Shown piece after piece: positions 48,414 through 59,914 of a DNA stretch of 64,000 bases. Under the pieces are notes generated by a model. It was given only the letters and a program-made list of their open reading frames with translations, ran no database searches and was not told where the DNA came from. The position numbers were made by a program, and so were the translations under genes. Position 1 is the stretch's first letter; each line of letters begins with the position of its first letter. The stretch lies in assembly GCA_949317995.1 (NCBI GenBank), contig OX439044.1:19244641-19308640 (forward strand), in the 5' to 3' direction. The stretch comes from Acholoe squamosa. Its lineage: Eukaryota > Annelida > Polychaeta > Phyllodocida > Polynoidae.

Positions 48414-49806
48414 CAGCATTTACAAGCTGCATATAGCTATAGGCCTATTTGATAACAGGAAAATACATTGACCGACATATCAGCATATTGTATCCTTCTT
48501 GTTGTCAAGTACATCATCCACTTTATGAACTTTTCCCATAACCTTTGAGGCTTGAAAATAATTGTAGCAAATTACACACTTTCCTCGTACCAACAATTGC
48601 ATTCGTTTACCTGACACCATCTCATTTGTAAAATGCATTGCAAAGTTAGCATAAATGTGGAAGTTTCTGCTAATGAGGAAATAAAACACAATAGCATTAT
48701 TTTTAAAATACCTCCTGATGCGTCACTCGAATAACCATTGCCCATATGGTATTTTCCCGGAAGAGTTTAGAGTATATGAACGACATAAACATATATAGTC
48801 GTTCATCCCTTCAGATTCCCAGAGCCAATGATGTTTTCACCTACCAAATGTATTCCGTATTGAGTCAGTGAAGGGGACATTCTAAAGTATACATGCCAAG
48901 GAAAGAGGAAAAACACGTCTAGAGACTTAGGCCAATGACATTAATGCCGCCATTTTACATCTTATTGCACTAGCTGGGCCACATTTCTTACAAAAAGTGG
49001 ATTCTGAAGGTTATAGATGCTTGTACCTCTTTTCATAATATTTTGCCATCTCTACCTACAAGGTATCTTGTGGTTTTTCAGGATATCAGTTGCTGTACCA
49101 TCACTCATACTAAAAGGACCCACCGTTGAGCTTCTCCCTTACTGAAAGCTTTGAGATTATGAGCAGCTCAGTAGCACTGAGCCGAGGTGCTCAGAAGGAG
49201 AGTGGGTAAAGAAAGCAACTTGTGCTCATACAGGACAGCTACTCCACCCTAAGGCTACATCCCTTCACTCAGCTAAATTCACATTTCCTATTGTGATAAT
49301 TTAGAATGGTGATTGACTAGATGCTTTTAACTACTGGGTGCTTTTTACTACATGGTTATAGAGGTGGAACTAGAATGTAGATTATGATGATATAGGGAAG
49401 AACTAAATGACTAAATGGGCAATTTTTCTTAAGGGAAATCTGAATGGACTCCTTAGAATCCATGTATCTAGCAACGAGAAGCAGACAATAGACAGTGTAA
49501 ACAGTCAATACGAAAAACCGCCGGACATCGGCTTTTGCCAGCAAAATCGCTGCTGGGCCAGCGGAAATGCTGAAACGTTAAAGATTGTGACCCTGGGATC
49601 TTGGGCTACATTTTTTTTCACGGCTTGCAAATCAGACCATTATTAAGATTTTTACAGCTTAAAACAAAAGGCAATACTGTTAAGGTTTAAAGAGTTAGAT
49701 TATTAAAATAGTGAGTTAAATCTTGTTTCTCGTTATATTTTTTCTGATAGTGATAATCTTGAGGTATTCGGTCCTGCCAAAATCAATCTGGGTTTAGGCT
49801 TGATTA

Positions 49807-49958
49807 GTAGTGGATTTAATCGGGGGCGTGCGCCCCTTCCTTTTCCCTGTACTTAAAGGTGTTTTTTTCTTACCTATTTCGATCCTCAAATTAAGTCATA
49901 AAAAGGGGCTAAATGAGGGGCGCGCCCCCTTCCTTTTAAAAAACTGTATCCACCACTG
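49807..49958. mobile_element. Small inverted-repeat element with GTGGAT / ATCCAC ends
   Basis: AGTAGTGGATTT at the left and GTATCCACCACTG at the right are inverted. Inside are two similar segments (GGGGCGTGCGCCCCTTCCTT and GGGGCGCGCCCCCTTCCTT). It is related by its ends to 3604-3744 and 24013-24073. Confidence 0.45.
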
Positions 49959-50557
49959 TTTGAAACAATAGGGGAGTAGTAATATCAGGGTGGAGTTGGA
50001 CAGTAGGGGCTGGCAGCCATGACTGCAGATTGTGAGGGTTTGGGTGGGGTGGTTGGAGGTGCCCAGTTTGTTATGTTTGTTATGTGATGTAGATAGCACA
50101 TGCTAGGCTGGCACGTGGTTTGTGTTATTATGAGGTATTAACGGCCATTGCATGTTTATTCTAATTGAATCCCGCTTGGGCCTATACAGGAATAGCTAGG
50201 CCTAGTTAAACATTACAGGCAATCCATAGGACTATACAGGCCTATAGATGCATTGTAATATCAGTCAATCATTGAATGGATAACCGTTGTGTGCAAATAT
50301 ATATTATGAAACTGAATTCTTTCATTTTACATTGAGTACAACTACATGACTGTATTTCATGTTTGGAGCAGTGGAATACGGAGGGCCCATAGGCTTAACC
50401 TAGGAGCTCCGTATCTCACACCCGTGAGATAACCCTCCCCCATATCTCACGGCCAGTATCAGCAGCCCAAATGGCCATAAACATAATTTTGTCTTTTATG
50501 CAATTTTAAAAGGGTTTTCAACATTTCTGACTCAGATGACATGAAATAAATACATTG

Positions 50558-50626
50558 TATTGGGTATGACTGAGGGTTATCTCACTTGGCTTCACCGAGT
50601 GAGATAACCCTCAGTCATACCCAATA
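50558..50626. repeat. Perfect hairpin, 29-bp arms
   Basis: Arms 50558-50586 and 50598-50626 are exact inverted copies (starting TATTGGGTATGACTGAGGGT), separated by an 11-nt loop. The arm word GTGAGATAACCCTC also occurs at 50424-50437, so the hairpin may be the right part of a larger element. Confidence 0.8.
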
Positions 50627-51850
50627 CTCGTGAACCTTTGCCTATGTATTAAGTGGACCTGAGAGTACAGTTGACATGGGTATTTATCATGTCATGTACC
50701 AATCTGTAGGGTTTGTCGCAGAAAGTTTAAAATAACGGAGTAAGATGTATGGGGACACGTCACGCTTTGGCCACATGTGAATATGAAAAATAAATACCCC
50801 GACATCTACTCTCCACTTTTTCACATTTATGCTATATATATAAACCAAAATGTTAAATGTTACTCCCTGCTCATACACTTTAAGCCCAGGACTAAAAAAT
50901 ATTGGGTGTGGCCGCCAATTTTTATACCATATAAATCCCTCAAATGTCCCTCAAAATTAAGTGTAACATGGATAGTAGAAACAGAATATTTCATTGGTAT
51001 TTTGAGGAGGTTTATTTTTGAGCAGAGAGTAACATAATGCTGCCTTTATTCAGTATGAAGGCGGAGAAAAAAAATCTATCAGGTACATCAGGTTTAAACC
51101 CTTTGGATCTCAGAGTTAACATATGTATTGAATTCCAAAGGTGATTTTTAGGGGTGTTGTACAGTATAAGCAATATGTGGGGGGGGGGGTGAAAATTGTA
51201 TTTTTTCAGCAAAGTACACACTTTTTGGTCTTTTTTCAACTCTGTAGACCCATAACTCAAAATAATTATGGTCAATTTCGCCAAAGTTTACACTCATTTG
51301 AAAGCTTAAGATGTTTTTTTTTTTTTTGAATGAAACCAAAATACACCAGGCAAGTTCATAGGTTTTGACCCTATTGGTAGGTAAAGCTTAAAAACCCTGT
51401 AAAATTCTAAAAGTACCATTTTCAAAAATGTGGCCCATATACTGCCATGGTAACGAATCTTTAGCATTAGAATGCAGTTTGTACCACAGCCAGTCACTTA
51501 AAACCCTACTTTTTGCTAATCATGTATATACGAGTAATATAATGTGACTCCTAGTAGAATTCAGCATGATAAACCCTGAGGTTTTACATATCCTATCGCA
51601 AGGGGGGCTCATATGAAACACTGTGCTCGGCACCAAATAGTTTATGATTGTATGTTGACTTGTGACTTCCTTTTATCATTATGAAAGGCCTAATTTGGTC
51701 CGGGAAATGTTTTAATTACACATAAAGTACATTATATGACCATGGCCTGCTAGTCGATGTCACAAACTGCTAGTGCCTTTCCCCGCTAATATACAGCAAC
51801 TGTTGCAATAATTAGAACCACTCAGTTCCCAGGCTGTTAAAACATTTATA

Positions 51851-51872
51851 AAAAAAAAAAAAAAAAAAAAAG
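51851..51872 (+). repeat. Poly(A) tract of about 22
   Basis: This is a pure A run. It could be a retroposon tail, but no retroposon body could be recognised upstream. Confidence 0.6.
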
Positions 51873-52984
51873 ACCTGGACCCCGGGAAGTAAGGTTAAAC
51901 CACATTGACCACTATCTCAAGATAACATAAGTAGACTTCATTGTTTATAGGTCACACATTAATCTCTTCTCTCTCACCTCCTGTGAGTGATAAGCTACCT
52001 GTACCAGGTATACACACTGACACCTCTGTTCAAACATCTCCAGCCACCAGGGCACAAGGCCCCTGATGCACCAATGCATATGAGTTTATAACACTGTATC
52101 GGTGCATCGTGCCAACCCTTCATGAGTGTATCAGTCCTTTAGGGTCGGCATGATGCATATATAGCACTGGTGAGTTACTCGCCAAGACCAATGAGCACAG
52201 TGTCTTAACGCACCCTGCAGTCCAACATACATAGAGTTAAACAGCTCCAGGGCGTGTTACCGGTGAGCGGGGGGGGGGTGATGGTATCTGTAGGTGCTGA
52301 TAGATTAACACCACACACCTGTCCCGCGGTAGACACGGCCCATAGCCACTTGACAGCCACCTGCCTAGAATGACACAGGTAATGCCACCCCATGGCGGAC
52401 ATTACTGTTTAAAACCACTTCAACGGAACCTATCAAAGGCCAGGGTAACTTGTACTTCTCTTATCGTACTTTTTCCTACTAGGAATCATACTACCTGACA
52501 ACTTCCCCTACCTCCTTTGAGATGCTGAGCACCTCTTACCCTGGGTATGACTATAATGTAACAGCTTAATTCAGGTCCTCCAATGCCTATTTACAGGTGC
52601 CATTTTCATATACTACTTCTTGTCACCAGTACCGCTGGCACAGTCACGACTATAGACGAGGAGGCGCAAATTTGAGGAGTTTAGGATCTTTTTTTAAGGA
52701 AATTTTCACAGCATAGCTGTGATGAATTATTTTATTATGGTTAAGGAACATAGTTACCATAGAACTATGTATGCATGCTGTCTGTAAGGGGTTATTGTAT
52801 GGCATGACTAATAAAAAATCATGTTGCCTGTAAGGGGTTATGGAGGCCGTGTGTACTGCCTGGTCATGGCTGAGCACTCCCAATAAGCTATCAAGTTGAA
52901 GTATATACTTGTAGTATGTCTCAGGTGGACACCTATTCACCCTCAAGGGCCACAGAGTAATTTAGGTAATTGGACGCAATAACT

Positions 52985-53105
52985 CCTCCAAATATAATAA
53001 TGCCACGCTATTGGGGCTCCTAATATGGAAATGGCACACATGTTTACGGTCCCAAGACTCCAAATAAACCAATGCCACACCACTTAGAACTCCTAATATA
53101 ATAAG
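52985..53105. repeat. Diverged two-copy tandem duplication
   Basis: CTCCAAATATAATAATGCCAC...GGGGCTCCTAATAT and CTCCAAATAAACCAATGCCAC...AGAACTCCTAATAT lie about 73 bp apart. Confidence 0.5.
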
Positions 53106-54964
53106 GGTCATCATACTTATGTGTACATGTCCCTTGAATATATGTAGGTGGCCTTTCGTGGGTTAATGGAAGGCTTTCTCGGCTTCATGAAATCAACAAG
53201 AAAAGCTATCATGCAGCCCCAAGACGACCGGGTGGCCCAGAACGACCTGTGACAAACATAGACTTCCATAGGTCTTATATAAATCCGTTTTGTTATTGCC
53301 TATTTAGTCTGAGGCGAGGTCTTAGATATTATACCTATGCAGGCACAGAAAAAAAATGAATAACTGAAAGGCCATGGCAAGTCTATGACTGACTAGGAGA
53401 AGGACGTGGACAAAATTCTAGCGCGTGGTGTTACATGTGAATGAATTATTTTTTATATATGAAAATAATTCAAAAATACCCTGACAAAGGCCCCTTTCTA
53501 TATACTACTATGACACACTTCGCAGCGGTGTCATGACCAACCGCTATGACACATGCCATGGGACCAGTACATGGATTTTTTTTATGAAATCACGGATACA
53601 AACACCAAAAATAGCATGATTTCTTTTGTGTTAGTAAAGCAATAAATCATGCGTTTATCTTGTAGCTTATGAGCCAAATGTATAATGAATAAGAGTGGAT
53701 GGAAGCTATATTTCTGCGTCAAAGTTGGTATTATCCCATCTGGTGAGATCTAATAGACCAAGGGATCGGTGCATCATTTGAAGCTGTCTCTACTTAAAAT
53801 CCATAATCAAGTTCCCCTTGGGGAATCATTGGCTGAAAAGCATGATCTAATAAAGAGACAGCTAAGCATAATGCATTACAGAACTGAAAGATCTATTCGT
53901 ATATATTAAACCAACAATTGCGGTATTATAAATAACGGCACAAAATCAAGCTATATTATCATTGAAAAAATCTGGCCCGTACAACTAAGAACACCCCCCC
54001 TCATCTCCCCGAGCCCCCCCCCCCCCACTGAAATTAAGTTAGCATTTAGCCGAGAAGTGGTCCATATACTCAAGCTGCCCAAAGTGCTTACTCTGTGGTT
54101 TCATAAGTCTGTTGTACACATATTCTTTTTACACCTGAGCTACATGTTACACAAACGTATAAGTATCACTCTTAGTCTCCACCTCATTTTTTGTCGACAT
54201 CTTCTCTTCTCTCTTTTTAATAGCTAAGTTGGTTCTGCAGCCGCCCCGTCTGGTGGTTGCGGCGTCAGCTACGTCATCTATCTTATTCTTTGCTGGAAAA
54301 TTGGCAGCATTTCTCTCTGACCTAGGACTTATTTTTCCTTATTTTTAGGGGCTTGGGGAAGGTTTCCTCGCTATACACTGGTTGTGTTCTTGGTACGGGG
54401 TACGTGTTTGGGCTTTATGTTTAAAGACATTGGTTGAGTAGGGAGAAAAATATGTTAGAGTAATTTAGCATTAGAAGTTTCTGGAAGCGTCCATTTTCCA
54501 GGTCGGTGTATGAGTAGATTGAACGTACGTCATCAAACTGCCCTGTATAGTTATCAATATGGGCCCAACTGCAATATATATATACATGTCTACATCAGAA
54601 AGCAAAATTAATGTCTGCGATGAATATAGCAATCGACTCTTAGACGGCAGAAACTAGGTCATAAGCAATAGGCTATTGGAACTATAAGTTTTCGAGAGAG
54701 GAAAACTGATAATGTGGATTATTCACATCAAATGGCCAATTTCTTCAAAATCTTACAATGTTGTAATGCCAATGAAGTAACTCGCAAAACAGAACAATGA
54801 TATATGTATTCAGCGTTTTACATGAAATAATTAACCAAAACTGCAGTCGTACAAGAGTACTGCCTTACAGAGAAAGAACAGCCCAACAATACATAATAAA
54901 ACTGTTTTGCATTCATATACACTGTTTCCCCTTCAATCTATAACATAGCGTATGAGCAGCTCGC

Positions 54965-54978
54965 CGCCTAGATGGCGC
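54965..54978 (+). promoter_or_regulatory. CTCF-like motif beside a GAGCAGCTC word
   Basis: CGCCTAGATGGCGC keeps the full CTAGATGGCGC core (12 of 14 overall) and begins 2 bases after the GAGCAGCTC at 54954-54962. Confidence 0.4.
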
Positions 54979-55679
54979 TACCTACTAGTCCCCTGTGCCA
55001 TGGTTTCCTCTATGTAGGTCATGAGGATCTAGGTCAGAGTGAGCTCATGGTTTTCTGTGGCCTGCCCCAGGTGTAAACCTGGAGGCGATATGCTCACCGA
55101 GCAAAACAACAGGAGGCACTCGGCCCCCCGTGACCCCTGTGAGTTGCTCTGTGTTGTTCTACTGGAGGCTAAAATAGACGGTAATATACCAACATGTATG
55201 TTCAGCTTATTGGTATTGGCGACTGTGATCTTCAGAAGAGCATCTCCCCTCAAACTGTACATGCATGCTTGCATCCAGGTGTAGTCAGACAGTCTATAGA
55301 CGATAAAAAGTCAGTCTGTCAGCCCGCCCAGTTCCTATCCAGAGCCGCACCCCCCCCCCTCCTCACTCCTCCACACCACCGTCCTGTTATCTTGTATTTT
55401 CTCCCTGAGCTGCTTTCGGGATTCTAGGAATGGATTTTACGGTTCTGTAGAGGACCAAACTGTTACCCACACCTGTTGAAATTGAATGTGTCTAGGTTTC
55501 AGAACTAGAATCTGGCCAGTTTTAGTCTGCCTTATAAAGAGACTAGAAGTGGGAGTGGAAGCAATAAAATAAGTACTCAGTATTTGGGAAATAAGATAGG
55601 AGAGTCTACTAACAGGGCAGTGAGCAGTTCTGTGTGAGTCACTCAGTCAGTATCAGCAACTGACCCCGGGAACTGACCA

Positions 55680-56310
55680 TATGGTACTGACTGGTGGCGA
55701 GGGAGTGGGTCAGCAGGCATATACCTATGATCGAGCTGCTCCTGAGAACAGCAGTTGCTTGGTTTGGTTTCCGAGTGAGCAGCTCAGACAAGGCAGAGGT
55801 ATAGGCATCTGCCACCACCCACTTCATTGCAGCAGCAGAAGCAGCGGCAGCAGCAGCAGCAGCAGCAGGCCGGGGGCTGGTATGCTAAATATTCCCACAT
55901 CTCGGGGTAATCCTACCTCCTCGCTACCCGCGCCATATATGTAACTGCGCACTTTTCCCGCGCAGGAGCTTGCCTCCAAGCACCTCCTCCTGCTCCAGCT
56001 GCTGCTCAACCTCAGCCCACTGCCGCTGTACCACGTAAAAATACCTACAGGAAGTCGGCGTCTGGGCGGGCAGCAGTAGCAGCGGCAGCTAGCCTTGGGC
56101 CACCAAATAGAGCGGGGCCGGCCCAGGTGGCAGCACTGTGAGGGGTAGAAGGCAGGGTAGTGGTAGTGGTACAGGTAGAGGGGTAAGTGCTGCAGTATAG
56201 TCAGCCCTCCTCTTCCAGCACTTACTCTCCATCCCCTTCCTATGTCTGTGTGTGCAGCCCCAGCAGTAAAACCTGATGTATAGAAGACACACTTCTGTAC
56301 TACCACACAG
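55680..56310. other. GC- and CpG-richer patch, possible promoter or exon-bearing region
   Basis: G+C and CpG are visibly raised over the surroundings. The patch has two GAGCWGCTC words (55733, 55777), a CTCF-like CCAGGTGGCAG (about 56123) and a possible plus-strand exon. That exon would follow an acceptor ending CCCGCGCAG near 55970 and run to CCAC|GTAAAA near 56034. The 160-codon minus-strand ORF here is low complexity. No gene can be assigned. Confidence 0.3.
55829..55868. repeat. GCA trinucleotide repeat
   Basis: This is an imperfect (GCA)n run inside the GC-richer patch 55680-56310. The frames through it give Ser/Gln/Leu low-complexity ORFs, which I do not regard as genes. Confidence 0.8.
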
Positions 56311-56397
56311 TCTGTACAACCACATAGACCAAAGATAAAATAACTTAAAATATTGACTTGGGTCTATCATGGTTTTCTTGGTTGGCTTGAATTTCAC

Positions 56398-56433
56398 TGT
56401 TTCAAATCAAGTAGATACACTTGATTTGAAACA
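56398..56433. repeat. Perfect 15-bp-armed hairpin
   Basis: TGTTTCAAATCAAGT and ACTTGATTTGAAACA are separated by six bases. Confidence 0.8.
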
Positions 56434-58293
56434 TTTGAATTAGGAGCATCCAATGGACCAAACGCAATAAATGTTGTATTTGAAAAGATCCAGGGAAAAT
56501 CCAAATACACATGATATTTTGGATATATTTCGAACCCCCTTTCCCCAATGCAATTGTAGGACCTGATGGGCAGTTTTGGAAGCCATAATAAACTCAATGA
56601 CCATACTAATGATAAATGTTCTGCATTCATTATCCTCATGTATACATCATGTATCAATGCCTGAATGAGATATGTTTTTCGTGCATAGTAATATCATACT
56701 TCAGTAATGGCTTCTCTGTGTAAGCATACCGTGTGATGTAAGACCGTTTTACACTGTTAAACTCTAGCCCTGAGGACCCTGGAGGTGAGAGGAGGGTGAG
56801 GGGGGGGGGGTTACAAGGGAAACAGGTAATACACGGAAGGGGTCTGGGGAGGGGAGGTCATTGCCCCCAGTACCTACACAGTACAGACACACTACAGGCA
56901 GTGACATCAGGTGTAGAGCATCTACATCATCTCCACCACAGAATATTTTAGCATGACAGGGCGGCTGTTTTGAGGTATCTTCACCCGATATTTGTCAGTT
57001 AAACACGTCTAGACGACGCTTGTTTCATTGAAAGTGTTTTACTTGATGGTGTATAGTCCACACGGACATACATTAACCCAGGGTGATCGAGTATGGCATA
57101 GGTCTAAGGTATAACTAGCATGGTATAACCGAGGATAACTGTGCCAAGTTCTACATTTAATTAGTAAATATATGGACCATGTATTTGATTTAACTGCCCA
57201 GCATGACTTGTATATTTCCGCACAGATTTTAGATACTTTAAATGCAATTTTCGCTTCTAAATGTGTCCTATCAAAGAAGGTCCCAGTCACTTTAAGCTAT
57301 CTCTTAGTCAGACTCATAGTTACTTGTTTATGGAAAGAACATGAGGGCAACCAACTGGTTAAGAATTTTTAATGGATTCCAGCTTTCTCTAATACAGTTT
57401 TCTTGAATAATTTAGAGTGTGACTATATAAAGTTATCACCTTTAAGGTAGACACCATTCCAATCTCACACTTGTTTCAACAGGTACAATGATACAATCTA
57501 CACGAAGATTGTTGACTTCCCATACTGAACTTAGGCTCGAGGAGATACCTTCAGGAGGAGCCACTCTACAGGGTATTGCCTATATATCCACCACGGGCTC
57601 CTCAATGGTTTCTTCCCAAGGAGACTTAATGAAATAAGGACGACCACAAACTAGTTGTACATAGACACTGAGTATATAAATTGGGATTATATTTCTGAAG
57701 TGAATTTGAAGCAAGCTATAGTGAAATTCATAGAGAGTGACGCAATGAAAACATCCTCCCAGACTACGTAGTCTAGGACACCCTTTAATTCTAGTTGATC
57801 ATTAGCCTTGATTCCTTCCTGTCACGGGGTTCTGGGCATGGCAAATAAAACATCTCGAAGAAATTAGTATTTATTCCAAACCACATATATGCCCCTGACC
57901 CATAGCTATCATAGCTAGCTAAAACAGCGTGTTGGTGTCCTCGGCTTTAAGGTATTATGCTATGATAAATGCCAATCACCCACTGCATATCTAACGCCCG
58001 AAGAAGTATTTTCCTCTAACATTCATCATTCCAATGATAATTACAGCTTGGGAAATTGAATACAATCCTGAAAGTCAACTAGAAATACTAAGACAATATT
58101 CTTCTCAATCATGCCACCTCGAGGGTGCCATTAGTACCTTCAGCTGAGCAAATGCATCAGCGGAAAAATATGTTCTGTCGCTGACTTCTATCAATCAATG
58201 GTCCTCGATTTTAGGTAAGCAGAAAGGCACTTTAACATAATGATTATCATGATAGGGTCTTCTGTGGAAGAAAGGGAGGATTGCAGGGTTTTG

Positions 58294-58345
58294 GCACTAG
58301 GTAGCGCCAGCATTGATCTGAGTCTAGCCTGATCCCAGGTGGCGC
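58294..58345 (+). promoter_or_regulatory. Pair of CTCF-like motifs
   Basis: GCACTAGGTAGCGC (58294-58307) and ATCCCAGGTGGCGC (58332-58345) match the CTCF core in the same orientation, 38 bp apart. A GAGCTGCTC word follows at 58374-58382. Confidence 0.35.
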
Positions 58346-59227
58346 TTCGATAAGAACGGCTCATGTAAAGGAAGAGCTGCTCATGCTGAAATCTGTCAAT
58401 AGGTTTCTGAGCATCTCATAGAAATGTAGAGTGTGTATTTGTTACGTTGTGTTTTGGGAGGATCATAAATAGATGAATATAATGATAAAAAAATAGAGGA
58501 CTAGCTTTCAACATCAACACTTATGATTATATAAATACGAAATGAAGACTGCAAACGGATAAGAGGATAACTTAGTTGTATGATACTGGATGCTCAACCA
58601 ACTAGGTAAACCCACCCCTTCCTCTGTCTTCCCGATGACCCACTTTCTGCATCAATGAGAATGCAATTGTCACTCCATTGTCTGCATCTATGGCTTAAAC
58701 AGAGATAATTCAGGTCACCCCGTCTACAAGTGTAGGGCAGGTAGCTCAGGCATCATTGGCGGAATGTTTTCTTGTATTATTATCATTTTGACTAGAGGTT
58801 TAGCCAATCAATTAGCCCTCCTCCCACCTCAAGCACACACACTGCTCTAGCAGCCAATGATGGCGACGAGCGGACAACGTAATTAGGGAATTTACCAAAA
58901 ATGGCATGAAACGCATCTTTCCTGGCCCTAATTATCAATACACTAAACCTTTAGGAAACACAGAGCAAATCAATGCATCATACCAACCTTATGGTAATAA
59001 GGCCTATGTATGGTTGTACAAATATGTAGGTGCTAAAGGGTTAAGGATTAGCAGGAGGTGTGACGACGTCAATACTCTATTTCTATGACTAAATAACCTG
59101 CTGTTAGCCCTGCTAATATGGTCTGTCTGCACTATAGATTTATAGAGGCTCCACTGTCCTATAATGTAACAGATTTGCCATGTTCATGGAGACACTGTAT
59201 CGGCAAAATAATGCCCGGTTTTGGTAG

Positions 59228-59306
59228 AGGTAAATACTAGGTTGACGACTAGTCAATTAATAAAGACTAGTAATAAATACTTGGTTGACGTCTAGTCAAT
59301 CAAGTA
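59228..59306. repeat. Two-copy tandem duplication with GACTAGTCAAT
   Basis: AATACTAGGTTGACGACTAGTCAAT and AATACTTGGTTGACGTCTAGTCAAT (similar units) lie about 46 bp apart, next to the long hairpin at 59340-59561. Confidence 0.55.
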
Positions 59307-59339
59307 AAAACATATCGGATACCCCTTGGAAATGTTTTT

Positions 59340-59561
59340 GGGCAGGTCCAAGCAGATGTCCCTCCGTGACATTTCCTATTTTAGACTCTGGAATCCACGT
59401 CTAAAAGAATAAAATCATTTCTTTTGGTGGGAATTTGGTGCCATACATAAAGATGAATTCCCACCAAAAGATATAATTTTATTCTTTTAGATTTGGATTC
59501 CAGAGTCTAAAATGGAAGTGTCATAGAGGGACAAAATTGACCTATCTGCTTGGACCTGCCC
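59340..59561. mobile_element. 222-bp palindromic element
   Basis: Arms of about 95-100 nt run from GGGCAGGTCCAAGCAGAT to ATTCCCACC and back, ending ATCTGCTTGGACCTGCCC. They carry a few mismatches and a roughly 21-nt loop. There is no coding content. Confidence 0.7.
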
Positions 59562-59900
59562 CTTTGGACTCCCAAAGGGAGGAAACTCGTGTCATTCGTG
59601 TCATTGGCATATATAGAGTTAATGGACCTGCTAAAATGGACAACGTGATAAGGTTGGCCAATGTTGGGTACGCAGACAATTATTGTCATCCACACCCCCA
59701 CTTCACAAAACTAATGCAAATCTCATTTCGCCACCTCGGTAGGGCATTTCACATCCTATGCCAAGGCATTGGTAAGTCGGAGAGTAGTAAGCATGTGCGA
59801 TCCACTGGGCTCTACAATCTTCAAGCAGGTGTGTGGTGTATAGAAAGAATAGTGTAGGAAAGTATGTCCACCCATATTGCTTCAGCCATCTTGCTTATGA

Positions 59901-59914
59901 CTGCCCCCTGGTAG
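59901..59914 (-). promoter_or_regulatory. Strong CTCF-like motif
   Basis: Minus-strand CTACCAGGGGGCAG agrees with the CTCF consensus at 13 of 14 positions. Confidence 0.4.

Noticed and set aside
55824-56306. 160-codon minus-strand ORF
   Set aside because: Low-complexity Leu/Cys/Arg composition caused by the GCA repeat and GC-rich DNA.
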